A stretch of 64,000 nucleotides of DNA, taken from NCBI RefSeq assembly GCF_014851765.1, contig NZ_JACVAI010000004.1, forward strand, positions 62,001-126,000. Reading direction: 5' to 3'. Positions 33,615-41,550 of this stretch are shown here, piece by piece. The notes under the pieces were generated by a model. That model did not search any database. It was not told the DNA's origin and saw nothing but the letters and a program-made list of their open reading frames with translations. This DNA is from Pseudomonas sp. PDM04. GTDB taxonomy: Bacteria > Pseudomonadota > Gammaproteobacteria > Pseudomonadales > Pseudomonadaceae. The translations under genes and the position numbers were made by a program. Within the stretch, counting starts at the first letter, position 1, and each line of letters begins with the position of its first letter.

Positions 33615-34007
33615 GAAGGCCACACAATCTTGAGCCGCCCAACAAATCGTGTACAACTCACGATATTTAACTGGAACAATCCATCTGTTTTTTGAGAACA
33701 TCCTGTGCCCCGCTGTGACTGCAATGCGTCACGGGGTCGCAGAACGACGTAATTAGTCTAATTTTCACAACCGCAATTCATCATGTAGTATTCCGCAGCG
33801 CGCACTACATAACGTTGGATCGATGTCTGCCGCAGGCACGATCGCAACCCTGAAAGCCCTGTCAGCAAGGCCTCAAAGCCGTTGATCGGTTCCAGCCCGG
33901 CCGCCCGCAATGGCATGTACCGGGGGAAAGGGTTTGTGGTTTAAATAGCCCGAGGCTTCATTGTCAATTTGAAGAAAAAGAAATAGCTGAGCAGAGTGAG
34001 GCAAGCA
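33615..34007. promoter_or_regulatory. Long upstream region of glcB with an inverted repeat
   Basis: About 390 nt without a gene. It contains an inverted repeat, ATGTAGT-N14-ACTACAT (33783-33789 and 33804-33810), and an imperfect hairpin CCCCGCTGTGAC...GTCACGGGG (33709-33736). AT-rich tracts near 33664-33685 and 33749-33785 could hold promoters, but I cannot place one with confidence. The ribosome binding site of glcB (GAGG) is at the end. Confidence 0.4.
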
Positions 34008-36185
34008 ATGACTGAACACGTTCAAGTCGGTGGCCTGCAGGTCGCCAAAGTCCTGTTCGACTTCGTGAACAACGAAGCCATTCCCGGAACCGGCCTCACC
34101 GCCGACACGTTCTGGGCCGGTGCCGACAAGGTCATCCATGACCTGGCACCGAAGAACAAAGCCCTACTCGCCAAACGCGATGATATCCAGGCTCGCATTG
34201 ATGCCTGGCACCAGGAACGCGCCAGTCAGGCCCATGACGCCGTGGCTTATAAGGCGTTCCTGCAAGACATCGGTTATCTGCTGCCAGAAGCGGCCGATTT
34301 CCAGGTAACGACGCAAAACGTCGATGAAGAAATCGCCCGTATGGCCGGCCCGCAACTCGTGGTGCCGGTGATGAATGCCCGTTTCGCGCTCAACGCCTCG
34401 AACGCCCGCTGGGGTTCGCTGTATGACGCGCTGTACGGCACCGACGCCATCAGCGAAGCGGATGGCGCGGAAAAAGGCAAAGGCTACAACAAGGTTCGCG
34501 GCGACAAGGTCATCGCCTTCGCCCGCGCCTTCCTCGACGAAGCGGCGCCATTGGCCGCCGGCTCCCATGTCGATGCCACCCGCTACACGATCGTCGACGG
34601 CAAACTGGTGGTCGCGCTCAAGGGCGGCAGCAACAGCGGCCTGCGCAACGACGCCCAGTTGATCGGTTTCCAGGGCGATGCCTCGGCACCGATCGCAATC
34701 CTGCTGAAAAACAACGGCCTGCATTTCGAGATCCAGGTCGACGCCAGCACGCCGGTCGGCCAGACCGATGCCGCCGGTGTCAAAGACATCCTGATGGAAG
34801 CGGCGCTGACCACCATCATGGACTGCGAAGACTCCGTCGCCGCCGTCGATGCCGATGACAAGGTGGTGATCTACCGCAACTGGCTCGGCCTGATGAAGGG
34901 CGACCTGGCCGAAGAAGTCGCCAAGGGCGGCAAGACCTTCACCCGCACCATGAACGCCGACCGCACCTACACCGCAGTCGACGGCAGCGCACTGAGCCTG
35001 CACGGGCGCTCGCTGCTGTTCGTACGCAACGTCGGCCACTTGATGACCATCGATGCCATCCTCGACAAGCATGGCAACGAAGTGCCGGAAGGCATCCTCG
35101 ACGGCCTGGTGACCAGCCTCGCGGCCCTGCACAACCTCAACGGCAACACCACGCGCAAGAACACCCGCACCGGCTCGGTCTACATCGTCAAGCCGAAGAT
35201 GCACGGCCCCGAAGAAGCTGCGTTCACCAACGAGCTGTTCGGCCGCATCGAGGACGTGCTCGGCCTGCCGCGCAACACCCTCAAGGTCGGGATCATGGAC
35301 GAGGAGCGCCGTACCACGGTCAACCTCAAGGCCTGCATCCAGGCGGCGAGCGAGCGTGTCGTGTTCATCAACACCGGTTTCCTCGACCGTACCGGCGATG
35401 AAATCCACACTTCCATGGAAGCCGGCCCGATGGTGCGCAAGGCGGACATGAAGGCGGAAAAATGGATCGGCGCCTACGAGAACTCCAACGTCGACATCGG
35501 TTTGAGCACCGGCCTGCAAGGTCGCGCGCAGATCGGTAAAGGCATGTGGGCCATGCCCGACCTGATGGCGGCGATGCTCGAACAGAAAATCGCTCACCCA
35601 CTGGCCGGCGCCAACACGGCCTGGGTTCCGTCGCCAACGGCGGCGGCACTGCACGCGCTGCATTACCACAAGGTCGACGTGTTCGCCCGCCAGGCCGAAC
35701 TGGCCAAGCGCGCGCCGGCGTCGGTGGACGACATCCTGACCATCCCGCTGGCAGTGAACCCGCAGTGGACCGACGAACAGATCAAGAACGAACTGGACAA
35801 CAACGCCCAGGGCATTCTCGGTTACGTGGTGCGCTGGATCGATCAGGGCGTGGGTTGCTCGAAGGTGCCGGACATCAACGACATCGGCCTGATGGAAGAC
35901 CGCGCCACCCTGCGCATTTCCAGCCAGCACATCGCCAACTGGCTGCGCCACGGCATCGTCACCCAGGAGCAGGTGATGGAAAGCCTCAAGCGCATGGCAC
36001 CGGTGGTCGATCGCCAGAACGCCAATGACCCGCTGTACCGCCCGTTGGCACCGGACTTCGACAGCAACATCGCCTTCCAGGCGGCGGTCGAACTGGTGAT
36101 CGAAGGCACCCGACAGCCGAACGGCTACACCGAGCCGGTCCTGCACCGTCGTCGTCGCGAGTTCAAGGCTGCCAATGGCCTGTAA
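34008..36185 (+). CDS. glcB: Malate synthase G
   Basis: 725 residues, exactly the family length. Condenses glyoxylate and acetyl-CoA to malate, serving the glyoxylate shunt and glycolate use. ATG 34008 (MTEHVQVGGLQVAKVLFDFV) is preferred over GTG 33996. Core features: ALTTIMDCEDSVAAVDADDK, the NTTRKNTRTGSVYIVKPKMHG loop region, KVGIMDEERRTTVNLKACI and GKGMWAMPDLM. Monocistronic, with a strong terminator. The glycolate oxidase genes are not next to it. Confidence 0.96.
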   Translation: MTEHVQVGGLQVAKVLFDFVNNEAIPGTGLTADTFWAGADKVIHDLAPKNKALLAKRDDIQARIDAWHQERASQAHDAVAYKAFLQDIGYLLPEAADFQVTTQNVDEEIARMAGPQLVVPVMNARFALNASNARWGSLYDALYGTDAISEADGAEKGKGYNKVRGDKVIAFARAFLDEAAPLAAGSHVDATRYTIVDGKLVVALKGGSNSGLRNDAQLIGFQGDASAPIAILLKNNGLHFEIQVDASTPVGQTDAAGVKDILMEAALTTIMDCEDSVAAVDADDKVVIYRNWLGLMKGDLAEEVAKGGKTFTRTMNADRTYTAVDGSALSLHGRSLLFVRNVGHLMTIDAILDKHGNEVPEGILDGLVTSLAALHNLNGNTTRKNTRTGSVYIVKPKMHGPEEAAFTNELFGRIEDVLGLPRNTLKVGIMDEERRTTVNLKACIQAASERVVFINTGFLDRTGDEIHTSMEAGPMVRKADMKAEKWIGAYENSNVDIGLSTGLQGRAQIGKGMWAMPDLMAAMLEQKIAHPLAGANTAWVPSPTAAALHALHYHKVDVFARQAELAKRAPASVDDILTIPLAVNPQWTDEQIKNELDNNAQGILGYVVRWIDQGVGCSKVPDINDIGLMEDRATLRISSQHIANWLRHGIVTQEQVMESLKRMAPVVDRQNANDPLYRPLAPDFDSNIAFQAAVELVIEGTRQPNGYTEPVLHRRRREFKAANGL

Positions 36186-36207
36186 CTGAGCGTCGATACC
36201 GGAAACG

Positions 36208-36241
36208 AAAAAGCCCTGATCGAAAGATCAGGGCTTTTTTG
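36208..36241 (+). terminator. Terminator of glcB
   Basis: AAAAAGCCCTGATC-GAAA-GATCAGGGCTTTTTT: a 14-bp stem with GAAA tetraloop followed by T. The A/T symmetry lets it also serve the convergent response regulator gene that ends at 36268. Confidence 0.93.
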
Positions 36242-36267
36242 TTCGCTGCCACAGGGCAGGCGCAGTA

Positions 36268-36714
36268 CTAAGGCTCCATCCCCAGTTCATGCTTGACCAG
36301 CGCCAGCAATTTTTGCGTATCGATCGGTTTGAGCAGGAAATCCACCACGCTCAAATGCATGGCGGCTATCGCGTCCTTCACATCGGCATCACCGGAAACG
36401 ATGATGAACGGCATTGCCGCTCGCACCGATTCGCGCACCTGGCGGATCAAATCCAGGCCATCGATATGCCCCATGCGCAGATCGGTGATCACCAGGCCGA
36501 TCGAAGGTTTTTCGCTCAACATCTTGAGTGCCGTTTCACCGCTGGCAGCGGTCATGCAACGAATGCCATCCAGACCGAGGATCTCCGACAGCAGCTCGCG
36601 TGCGTCTTTATCGTCATCGACGATCAGTACGCGTTGCGGCGGCAGGTCGGGCTCCAGCATGACGGCGCTCAGCGCCTCGCGCTCGGCGTCACTCAAAATA
36701 TCGTGGTCGGACAT
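36268..36714 (-). CDS. Single-domain response regulator
   Basis: 148 residues: a 25-residue N-terminal tail and one receiver domain with no output domain. Acidic pocket VDDDKDA, phospho-acceptor Asp78 (VITDLRMG), switch Ser in IIVSGDADV and Lys in FLLKPIDT. Divergent from the cNMP/CBS/nucleotidyltransferase gene. I associate this type of receiver with acetate/carbon-metabolism signalling loci of pseudomonads, but no histidine kinase is nearby, so the partner is unknown. Confidence 0.88.
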   Translation of the reverse strand: MSDHDILSDAEREALSAVMLEPDLPPQRVLIVDDDKDARELLSEILGLDGIRCMTAASGETALKMLSEKPSIGLVITDLRMGHIDGLDLIRQVRESVRAAMPFIIVSGDADVKDAIAAMHLSVVDFLLKPIDTQKLLALVKHELGMEP

Positions 36715-36922
36715 GGCAATCTCTAAATGATCAAATTCGTTCCCTGGCTCAGTGGTGAGACATCGCTAAGCAGACCTTCTAATGTGCACTTCGTCGGATT
36801 TTTTGCCTATAAGGGAAAGGATAGGTTCTTCCTCGATTTTCGTAGGGGTTTTCCTTTATCTGACGCCCTGGGGCCCAACCTAGACTTACGTCCAATGGGC
36901 ACTCAGCGCTCAGGGGCTGACC

Positions 36923-36982
36923 ATGACCGAGTCATCCGACAACAACAATTCGAAAAAAGACTGCGGTAATGGTTATGAGTAG
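36923..36982 (+). CDS. Possible 19-codon upstream ORF
   Basis: ATG to TAG, starting MTESSDNNNSKKDCGNGYE; its 3' end overlaps the start of the next gene by 14 nt in another frame. AGGGGC precedes it. It could couple translation to the gene below, whose own SD is poor, or be a gene remnant. The rest of 36715-36922 shows no feature I can name. Confidence 0.3.
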   Translation: MTESSDNNNSKKDCGNGYE

Positions 36983-38909
36983 AGCGGACGCCTTCACACA
37001 GGCAGGGAAAACCGCGGTATTGCAGAACATCCAGGGTACCTTGCAATTCCTCCAGCGCTTCCCGCCCTTCAATCAGATGGAACACGCCCACCTGGCGTAC
37101 CTGGTCGAACAATGTCAGCTGCGTTTTTATGCACCGGGCGAAAGCATCATCAAGCCCGCCGATGGCCCGGTTGAGCATTTCTACATCGTCAAGCAGGGTC
37201 GGGTGGTCGGCGAGCGTCCCCACAGCGCCAAGGGCGGCACCGAAACCACCTTCGAAATCACCACCGGGGAGTGCTTTCCCCTCGCCGCGCTGCTGGGTGA
37301 ACGCGCGACCCGCACCGAACACCTGGCGGCCGAAGACACCTTTTGCCTGCAACTGAACAAGCTGGCATTCATCAAGCTGTTTGCGCTGTCCAACACCTTT
37401 CGCGACTTCGCCCTGCGCGGCGTCAGCAGCCTGCTGGACCAGGTCAACCAGCAAGTCCAGCAGAAAGCCGTGGAAACCCTCGGCACCCAGTATTCGCTCA
37501 ATACTCGCCTGGGCGAGCTGGCCATGCGTCATCCGGTGACCTGCAGCCCCGCCACGCCACTGCGCGAAGCCGTGAGCCTGATGCACGAGCAGCAGGTCGG
37601 CAGCATCGTGGTCGTCGACGAAAACAAGGCCCCCCAGGGCATTTTCACTTTGCGAGACCTGCGCCAGGTGGTGGCGGGCGGCACCAGTGACTTCAACGAG
37701 GCCATCGACCGGCACATGACCCGGGCGCCGTTTTTTCTGAGCCCGGATCACAGCGCCTTCGACGCGGCGATTGCCATGACCGAGCGGCACATCGCGCATG
37801 TCTGCCTGGTCAAGGATCAGCGCCTGTGTGGCGTGGTGTCCGAGCGTGACCTGTTTTCCCTGCAACGGGTCGACCTGGTGCACCTGGCCCGCACCATCCG
37901 CAGCGCCCAACGGGTGGAAAACCTGGTGGCGCTGCGCGGCGAGATCGGCCAATTGGTGGAGCGCATGCTCGCCCACGGCGCGTCGTCGACCCAGATCACC
38001 CACATCATTACCCTGCTCAACGACCACACCGTGTGCCGGGTGATCGAACTGACGCTCGCCGAGAAAGGCGATCCCGGCATACCGTTCAGCTGGTTGTGCT
38101 TTGGCAGCGAAGGTCGCCGCGAGCAGACGCTGCACACCGACCAGGATAACGGCATCCTGTTCGAAGCCCGCGACGCCGCCCATGCCGCCGAGATTCGCGG
38201 CAAGCTGCTGCCCATCGCGCAACACATCAACCAGAGCCTGGCGCAGTGCGGCTTCACCCTGTGCAAAGGCAACATCATGGCCGGCAACCCCGAGCTGTGC
38301 CTGTCCCGCGCCGAGTGGGCGCGGCGCTTTGCGGCGTTCATACGCGAAGCGACGCCGGAGAACCTGCTGGGGTCGAGCATCTACTTCGATCTGCGGGTGG
38401 TCTGGGGCGAGGAGCAAAGCGGCGAACAATTGCGTCGGGGGATTCTCGACCAGGTGGGCGACAACCGCTTGTTCCAGCGCATGATGGCCGAGAACGCCCT
38501 GCGCAACCGTCCGCCCGTCGGGCGCTTCCGCGAGTTTGTCCTGGCGCGCAAGAACGGTGAGAAAGCCACCCTGGACCTCAAAGTCCAAGGGCTGACGCCC
38601 TTCGTCGACGGCGCCCGATTGCTCGCGCTGGCCCATGGCATCGGGGCGAACAATACGCTGGAGCGCTTCCGCCAACTGGTCGAAAAACAGGTGATCGAAC
38701 CCCTGGACGGTGCGGCGTACGAAGAGGCGTATCACTTCATTCAACAAACCCGCATGCAGCAACATCAGCTGCAGACCCGGGAGAATCTGCCCTACTCCAA
38801 TCGGGTCGATCCCGACAGCCTCAATCATCTGGACCGGCGGATCCTGCGTGAATCCCTGCGCCAGGCCCAACGCCTGCAGAGCAGCCTGACCCTGCGGTAT
38901 CAGCTATGA
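36969..38909 (+). CDS. cNMP-binding / CBS / DUF294 nucleotidyltransferase-like protein
   Basis: 646 residues. Order: cyclic-nucleotide-binding-like domain (about 25-140), two CBS repeats (about 165-290; MRHPVTCSPATPLREAVSLM and MTRAPFFLSPDHSAFDAAIAM), a nucleotidyltransferase-like DUF294 domain with FGSEGRREQTLHTDQDNG (about 375-400), and the DUF294 C-terminal helical domain. Architecture matches GlnD-like putative signal transducers found near acetate-uptake genes. Reaction unknown. ATG 36969 and 36975 are both possible; neither has a good SD. Stop overlaps the exonuclease start by 4 nt. Confidence 0.88.
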   Translation: MVMSRADAFTQAGKTAVLQNIQGTLQFLQRFPPFNQMEHAHLAYLVEQCQLRFYAPGESIIKPADGPVEHFYIVKQGRVVGERPHSAKGGTETTFEITTGECFPLAALLGERATRTEHLAAEDTFCLQLNKLAFIKLFALSNTFRDFALRGVSSLLDQVNQQVQQKAVETLGTQYSLNTRLGELAMRHPVTCSPATPLREAVSLMHEQQVGSIVVVDENKAPQGIFTLRDLRQVVAGGTSDFNEAIDRHMTRAPFFLSPDHSAFDAAIAMTERHIAHVCLVKDQRLCGVVSERDLFSLQRVDLVHLARTIRSAQRVENLVALRGEIGQLVERMLAHGASSTQITHIITLLNDHTVCRVIELTLAEKGDPGIPFSWLCFGSEGRREQTLHTDQDNGILFEARDAAHAAEIRGKLLPIAQHINQSLAQCGFTLCKGNIMAGNPELCLSRAEWARRFAAFIREATPENLLGSSIYFDLRVVWGEEQSGEQLRRGILDQVGDNRLFQRMMAENALRNRPPVGRFREFVLARKNGEKATLDLKVQGLTPFVDGARLLALAHGIGANNTLERFRQLVEKQVIEPLDGAAYEEAYHFIQQTRMQQHQLQTRENLPYSNRVDPDSLNHLDRRILRESLRQAQRLQSSLTLRYQL

Positions 38910-39613
38910 GCCTGTTTTCATGGCTGCGACCGGCAGGCCCGATGTTGTCCGGTGAATTGCAGCAACGGCTCAAGGACCTGCCCGCGGCCACCGAACTGGG
39001 CGAGTGCAGCCTGCGCCAGCAGCGCTGGGTGGTGCTGGACCTGGAGACCACCGGCCTGAACCTGAACAAGGATCGTGTACTGTCCATTGGCGCCGTGGTG
39101 ATCGAGGACGGCGCGATCGATTTCAGCCAGCAGTTCGAACGCACCCTGCAATGCGCCGACATGAAAGTGGCGCCCAGCGTGTTGATCCACGGCCTGGGCC
39201 CGAGCGCGGTGGCCGCTGGCAGCGATCCGGCGCAGGCCTTGATCGAGTTCATGGAGTTCGTCGGCGACAGTCCGATGCTGGCGTTTCATGCGCCGTTCGA
39301 CCAACACATGCTCGGGCGCGCGTTAAAAGATCACCTGGGCTACAAGTTGCAGCATACGTTTCTGGATGTCGCCGATATTGCACCGTTGCTGTGTCCCCAG
39401 GCGCGCATTCGCGAGGCCGGGCTGGACGACTGGATCGACTGGTTCAAACTCCAGGTGCAGGAGCGCCACCACGCCAGTGCCGATGCACTGGCCACCGCTG
39501 AACTGGCGCTGATCCTGTTCAGCCGGGCACGACAGCAGCAAATCCACAGTCCGTTGAATCTGCAACAACGGCTGAACCAGTGGAAACGGCGGCAGAATTC
39601 GCCGTCTTTCTAG
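38906..39613 (+). CDS. DnaQ-like 3'-5' exonuclease
   Basis: 235 residues. DEDDh exonuclease fold: ExoI VVLDLETTGLN, ExoII FHAPFDQHMLG, ExoIII HHASADALATAEL. Similar to the PolC/epsilon-type exonucleases. Its start overlaps the preceding gene as ATGA, so the pair is translated together; the two are commonly found side by side in pseudomonads, often next to a sodium/acetate symporter, which is absent here. Physiological substrate unknown. Confidence 0.9.
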   Translation: MSLFSWLRPAGPMLSGELQQRLKDLPAATELGECSLRQQRWVVLDLETTGLNLNKDRVLSIGAVVIEDGAIDFSQQFERTLQCADMKVAPSVLIHGLGPSAVAAGSDPAQALIEFMEFVGDSPMLAFHAPFDQHMLGRALKDHLGYKLQHTFLDVADIAPLLCPQARIREAGLDDWIDWFKLQVQERHHASADALATAELALILFSRARQQQIHSPLNLQQRLNQWKRRQNSPSF

Positions 39614-39636
39614 ATCTGCGGCGTCTTTTCGACCGT

Positions 39637-39729
39637 CATCGCGAGCAGGCTCGCTCCCACAGGAATCTCCAGTGAACGTGGCTTCTGTGGATACGCTTGG
39701 CCCCTGAGGAAGCAAGCCTGCTCGCGATG
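39637..39729. repeat. REPIN, degenerate right arm
   Basis: CATCGCGAGCAGGCTCGCTCCCACAGG and a diverged inverted arm (GAGGAAGCAAGCCTGCTCGCGATG), about 45 nt apart, after the exonuclease gene. Confidence 0.82.
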
Positions 39730-39808
39730 AACGATAACGCGGTCCGAAACCCTTCCCATCACCTGACCAGTGGCCAATTGCTTAGCGCTCGCGCCTCTGC
39801 CACAATCG

Positions 39809-39827
39809 CGAACAATTCTCGTTAGTT
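39809..39827. promoter_or_regulatory. Candidate Fur box upstream of the FecI-like sigma gene
   Basis: GCGAACAATTCTCGTTAGTTAAC resembles the Pseudomonas Fur site (GATAATGATAATCATTATC) in its AATTCTCGTT half. Located about 30 nt before the GTG start. Iron repression of this sigma gene would be normal for the family, but the match is only partial. Confidence 0.4.
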
Positions 39828-39852
39828 AACACTTCTTAATCGGTGATACGGC

Positions 39853-40371
39853 GTGTCGTCAGTTCCCAGCCCTCAAAGTGAGCTCGTCGGTGCGCTGTAT
39901 CGCGACCATCGCGGTTGGCTGCTGGCTTGGCTTCGACGCAACGTCGCCTGCCCGCAACGGGCCGAGGACCTGAGCCAGGACACTTTCGTGCGTCTGCTGG
40001 GCCGCGAGGAACTCAAGGAACCACGCGAACCCCGGGCGTTTCTGGTGGCCATCGCCAAAGGCCTGCTGTTCGACTACTTCCGCCGAGCCGCGCTGGAGCA
40101 GGCCTACCTTACCGAGCTGATGCTGATTCCCGAAGACGAACAGCCTTCGCCTGAAGAACGGCAGATGATCCTCGAAGACCTGAAGAACATCGACCGCCTG
40201 CTGGGCAAACTGTCCAGCAAGGCCCGGGCCGCTTTTCTCTACAACCGGCTGGACGGCCTGAGCCATGCGGACATCGCCCAGCGCCTGGGGGTGTCGGTGC
40301 CAAGGGTTCGCCAATACCTGGCCCAGGGCATTCGCCAGTGCTACATCGCTCTGTACGGTGAACCGGTATGA
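39853..40371 (+). CDS. FecI-family ECF sigma factor (iron starvation)
   Basis: 172 residues from GTG. Sigma70 region 2 (ALYRDHRGWLLAWLRRNVACPQRAEDLSQDTFVRLL) and region 4 (KARAAFLYNRLDGLSHADIAQRLGVSVPRVRQYL). Expected to transcribe the TonB-dependent receptor gene downstream when the receptor binds its siderophore and the FecR partner signals. Overlaps fecR by 4 nt. The siderophore cannot be named from sequence; a xenosiderophore is usual for orphan FecIR units. Confidence 0.9.
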   Translation: MSSVPSPQSELVGALYRDHRGWLLAWLRRNVACPQRAEDLSQDTFVRLLGREELKEPREPRAFLVAIAKGLLFDYFRRAALEQAYLTELMLIPEDEQPSPEERQMILEDLKNIDRLLGKLSSKARAAFLYNRLDGLSHADIAQRLGVSVPRVRQYLAQGIRQCYIALYGEPV

Positions 40372-41339
40372 TCCCGGCCAGCTCCAAGCCGGTCTCGGCA
40401 CAGGTGCTGGACGCAGCGATTGCCTGGCAATTGTCGCTGGACTCCGCCAACCCGGTAGAACGCGAAGAATTCGCCAAATGGCACGCCGCCCACGAAGAAC
40501 ATGCCCGGGCCTGGCGCCAGTTGGGCATGCTCGACCAGCGTTTCAGCGTGGCCAGCGGCCCGGCCCGCGCCGCGTTGCTGCAATCGCGCGCGAGCGTTCG
40601 TCGACGGGTGCGAAAGCTGGGCAATGGCCTGGCGAGCATCGTGGCGGTGATCGGCCTGGCCCTGTTCGCCGGCGAGCGGTACGTGCCGCTGGATTACTGG
40701 CTCGCCGATCAGCGCACCGCCACAGGGGAACAGCGCACCCTGCGCCTGAGCGACGGCACGGTGATCAACCTCAACACCCACAGTGCCGTGGATGTGCGGT
40801 TCGATGAAAAGCAGCGCCGGGTCATTCTCCAGGATGGCGAAATCCTCGTCGAAACCGGCCATGGCGATGCCCGGCCCTTTATCGTCGAAACCCGCGAAGG
40901 TCGCCTGCGCGCCTTGGGCACCCGCTTCCTGGTCAAGCGCGAAGAGCAAGGCACGCGCCTGAGCGTGTTGAAGTCGGCCGTGGCGGCTCATCCGCAGTCG
41001 AGTGCCGACGAACAGATTCTGCAGGAAGGCCAGCAAGTGCTGATGCGCAGCCATGGCCTGGACCCCATCGCTGCGCTCAACCTCGGCGCCGATGCCTGGA
41101 CCCGCGGCATGCTGGTGGTGGACAACGCGCGCCTGGAAGACCTGGTGCATGAGCTCGGCCGCTATCGCCGCGGGCACCTTGGCGTAGCGCCGGAAGTCGC
41201 TGACCTGCGCATCACCGGCAGCTTCCCGTTGAACGACACCGACCTGGCCTTGAGCGCCCTGCTGCCAACCTTGCCGGTGCAGATCGAGCAGCACACGGCG
41301 TGGTGGGTGACAGTGGCGAAGGCTGACGCCAAACCCTGA
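40368..41339 (+). CDS. FecR-family anti-sigma factor / signal transducer
   Basis: 323 residues. N-terminal cytoplasmic DUF4880 segment (AIAWQLSLDSANPVEREEFAKWHAAHEEHARAWRQL), one membrane helix (about residues 85-103), periplasmic FecR domain (LRLSDGTVINLNTHSAVDVRF) and a C-terminal STN-like domain that contacts the receptor. It holds or activates the sigma factor encoded by the overlapping upstream gene. Followed by a REPIN and then the receptor. Confidence 0.9.
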   Translation: MIPASSKPVSAQVLDAAIAWQLSLDSANPVEREEFAKWHAAHEEHARAWRQLGMLDQRFSVASGPARAALLQSRASVRRRVRKLGNGLASIVAVIGLALFAGERYVPLDYWLADQRTATGEQRTLRLSDGTVINLNTHSAVDVRFDEKQRRVILQDGEILVETGHGDARPFIVETREGRLRALGTRFLVKREEQGTRLSVLKSAVAAHPQSSADEQILQEGQQVLMRSHGLDPIAALNLGADAWTRGMLVVDNARLEDLVHELGRYRRGHLGVAPEVADLRITGSFPLNDTDLALSALLPTLPVQIEQHTAWWVTVAKADAKP

Positions 41340-41363
41340 TGTTCGCGGCGCTCTGGCCGACGT

Positions 41364-41430
41364 TTTCGCGAGCAGGCTCGCTCCCACAGGTGATCATGCT
41401 GCTTTTGCGGGAGCGAACCTGCTTGCGATG
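41364..41430. repeat. REPIN between fecR and the receptor gene
   Basis: TTTTCGCGAGCAGGCTCGCTCCCACAGG and a diverged inverted arm (GCGGGAGCGAACCTGCTTGCGATG), 17 nt apart. Confidence 0.82.
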
Positions 41431-41457
41431 AAGCCGCCAGCCCTGGCAAAAATTCAC

Positions 41458-41479
41458 TGAATGGAAATTATTTTCATCC
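41458..41479 (+). promoter_or_regulatory. Candidate FecI-type promoter / Fur-like site of the receptor
   Basis: TGAATGGAAATTATTTTCATCC contains GGAAAT, like the -35 element read by FecI sigma factors, and a TGGAAAT-A-TTTTCA inverted repeat. It is about 75 nt before the receptor start. Confidence 0.4.
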
Positions 41480-41550
41480 AGCCCTATCACTTTTGAATTC
41501 TCGTTCGGCACCTAGGCAATTGAGAAGTATTCCCTTTCAGGAGCCCTTGT

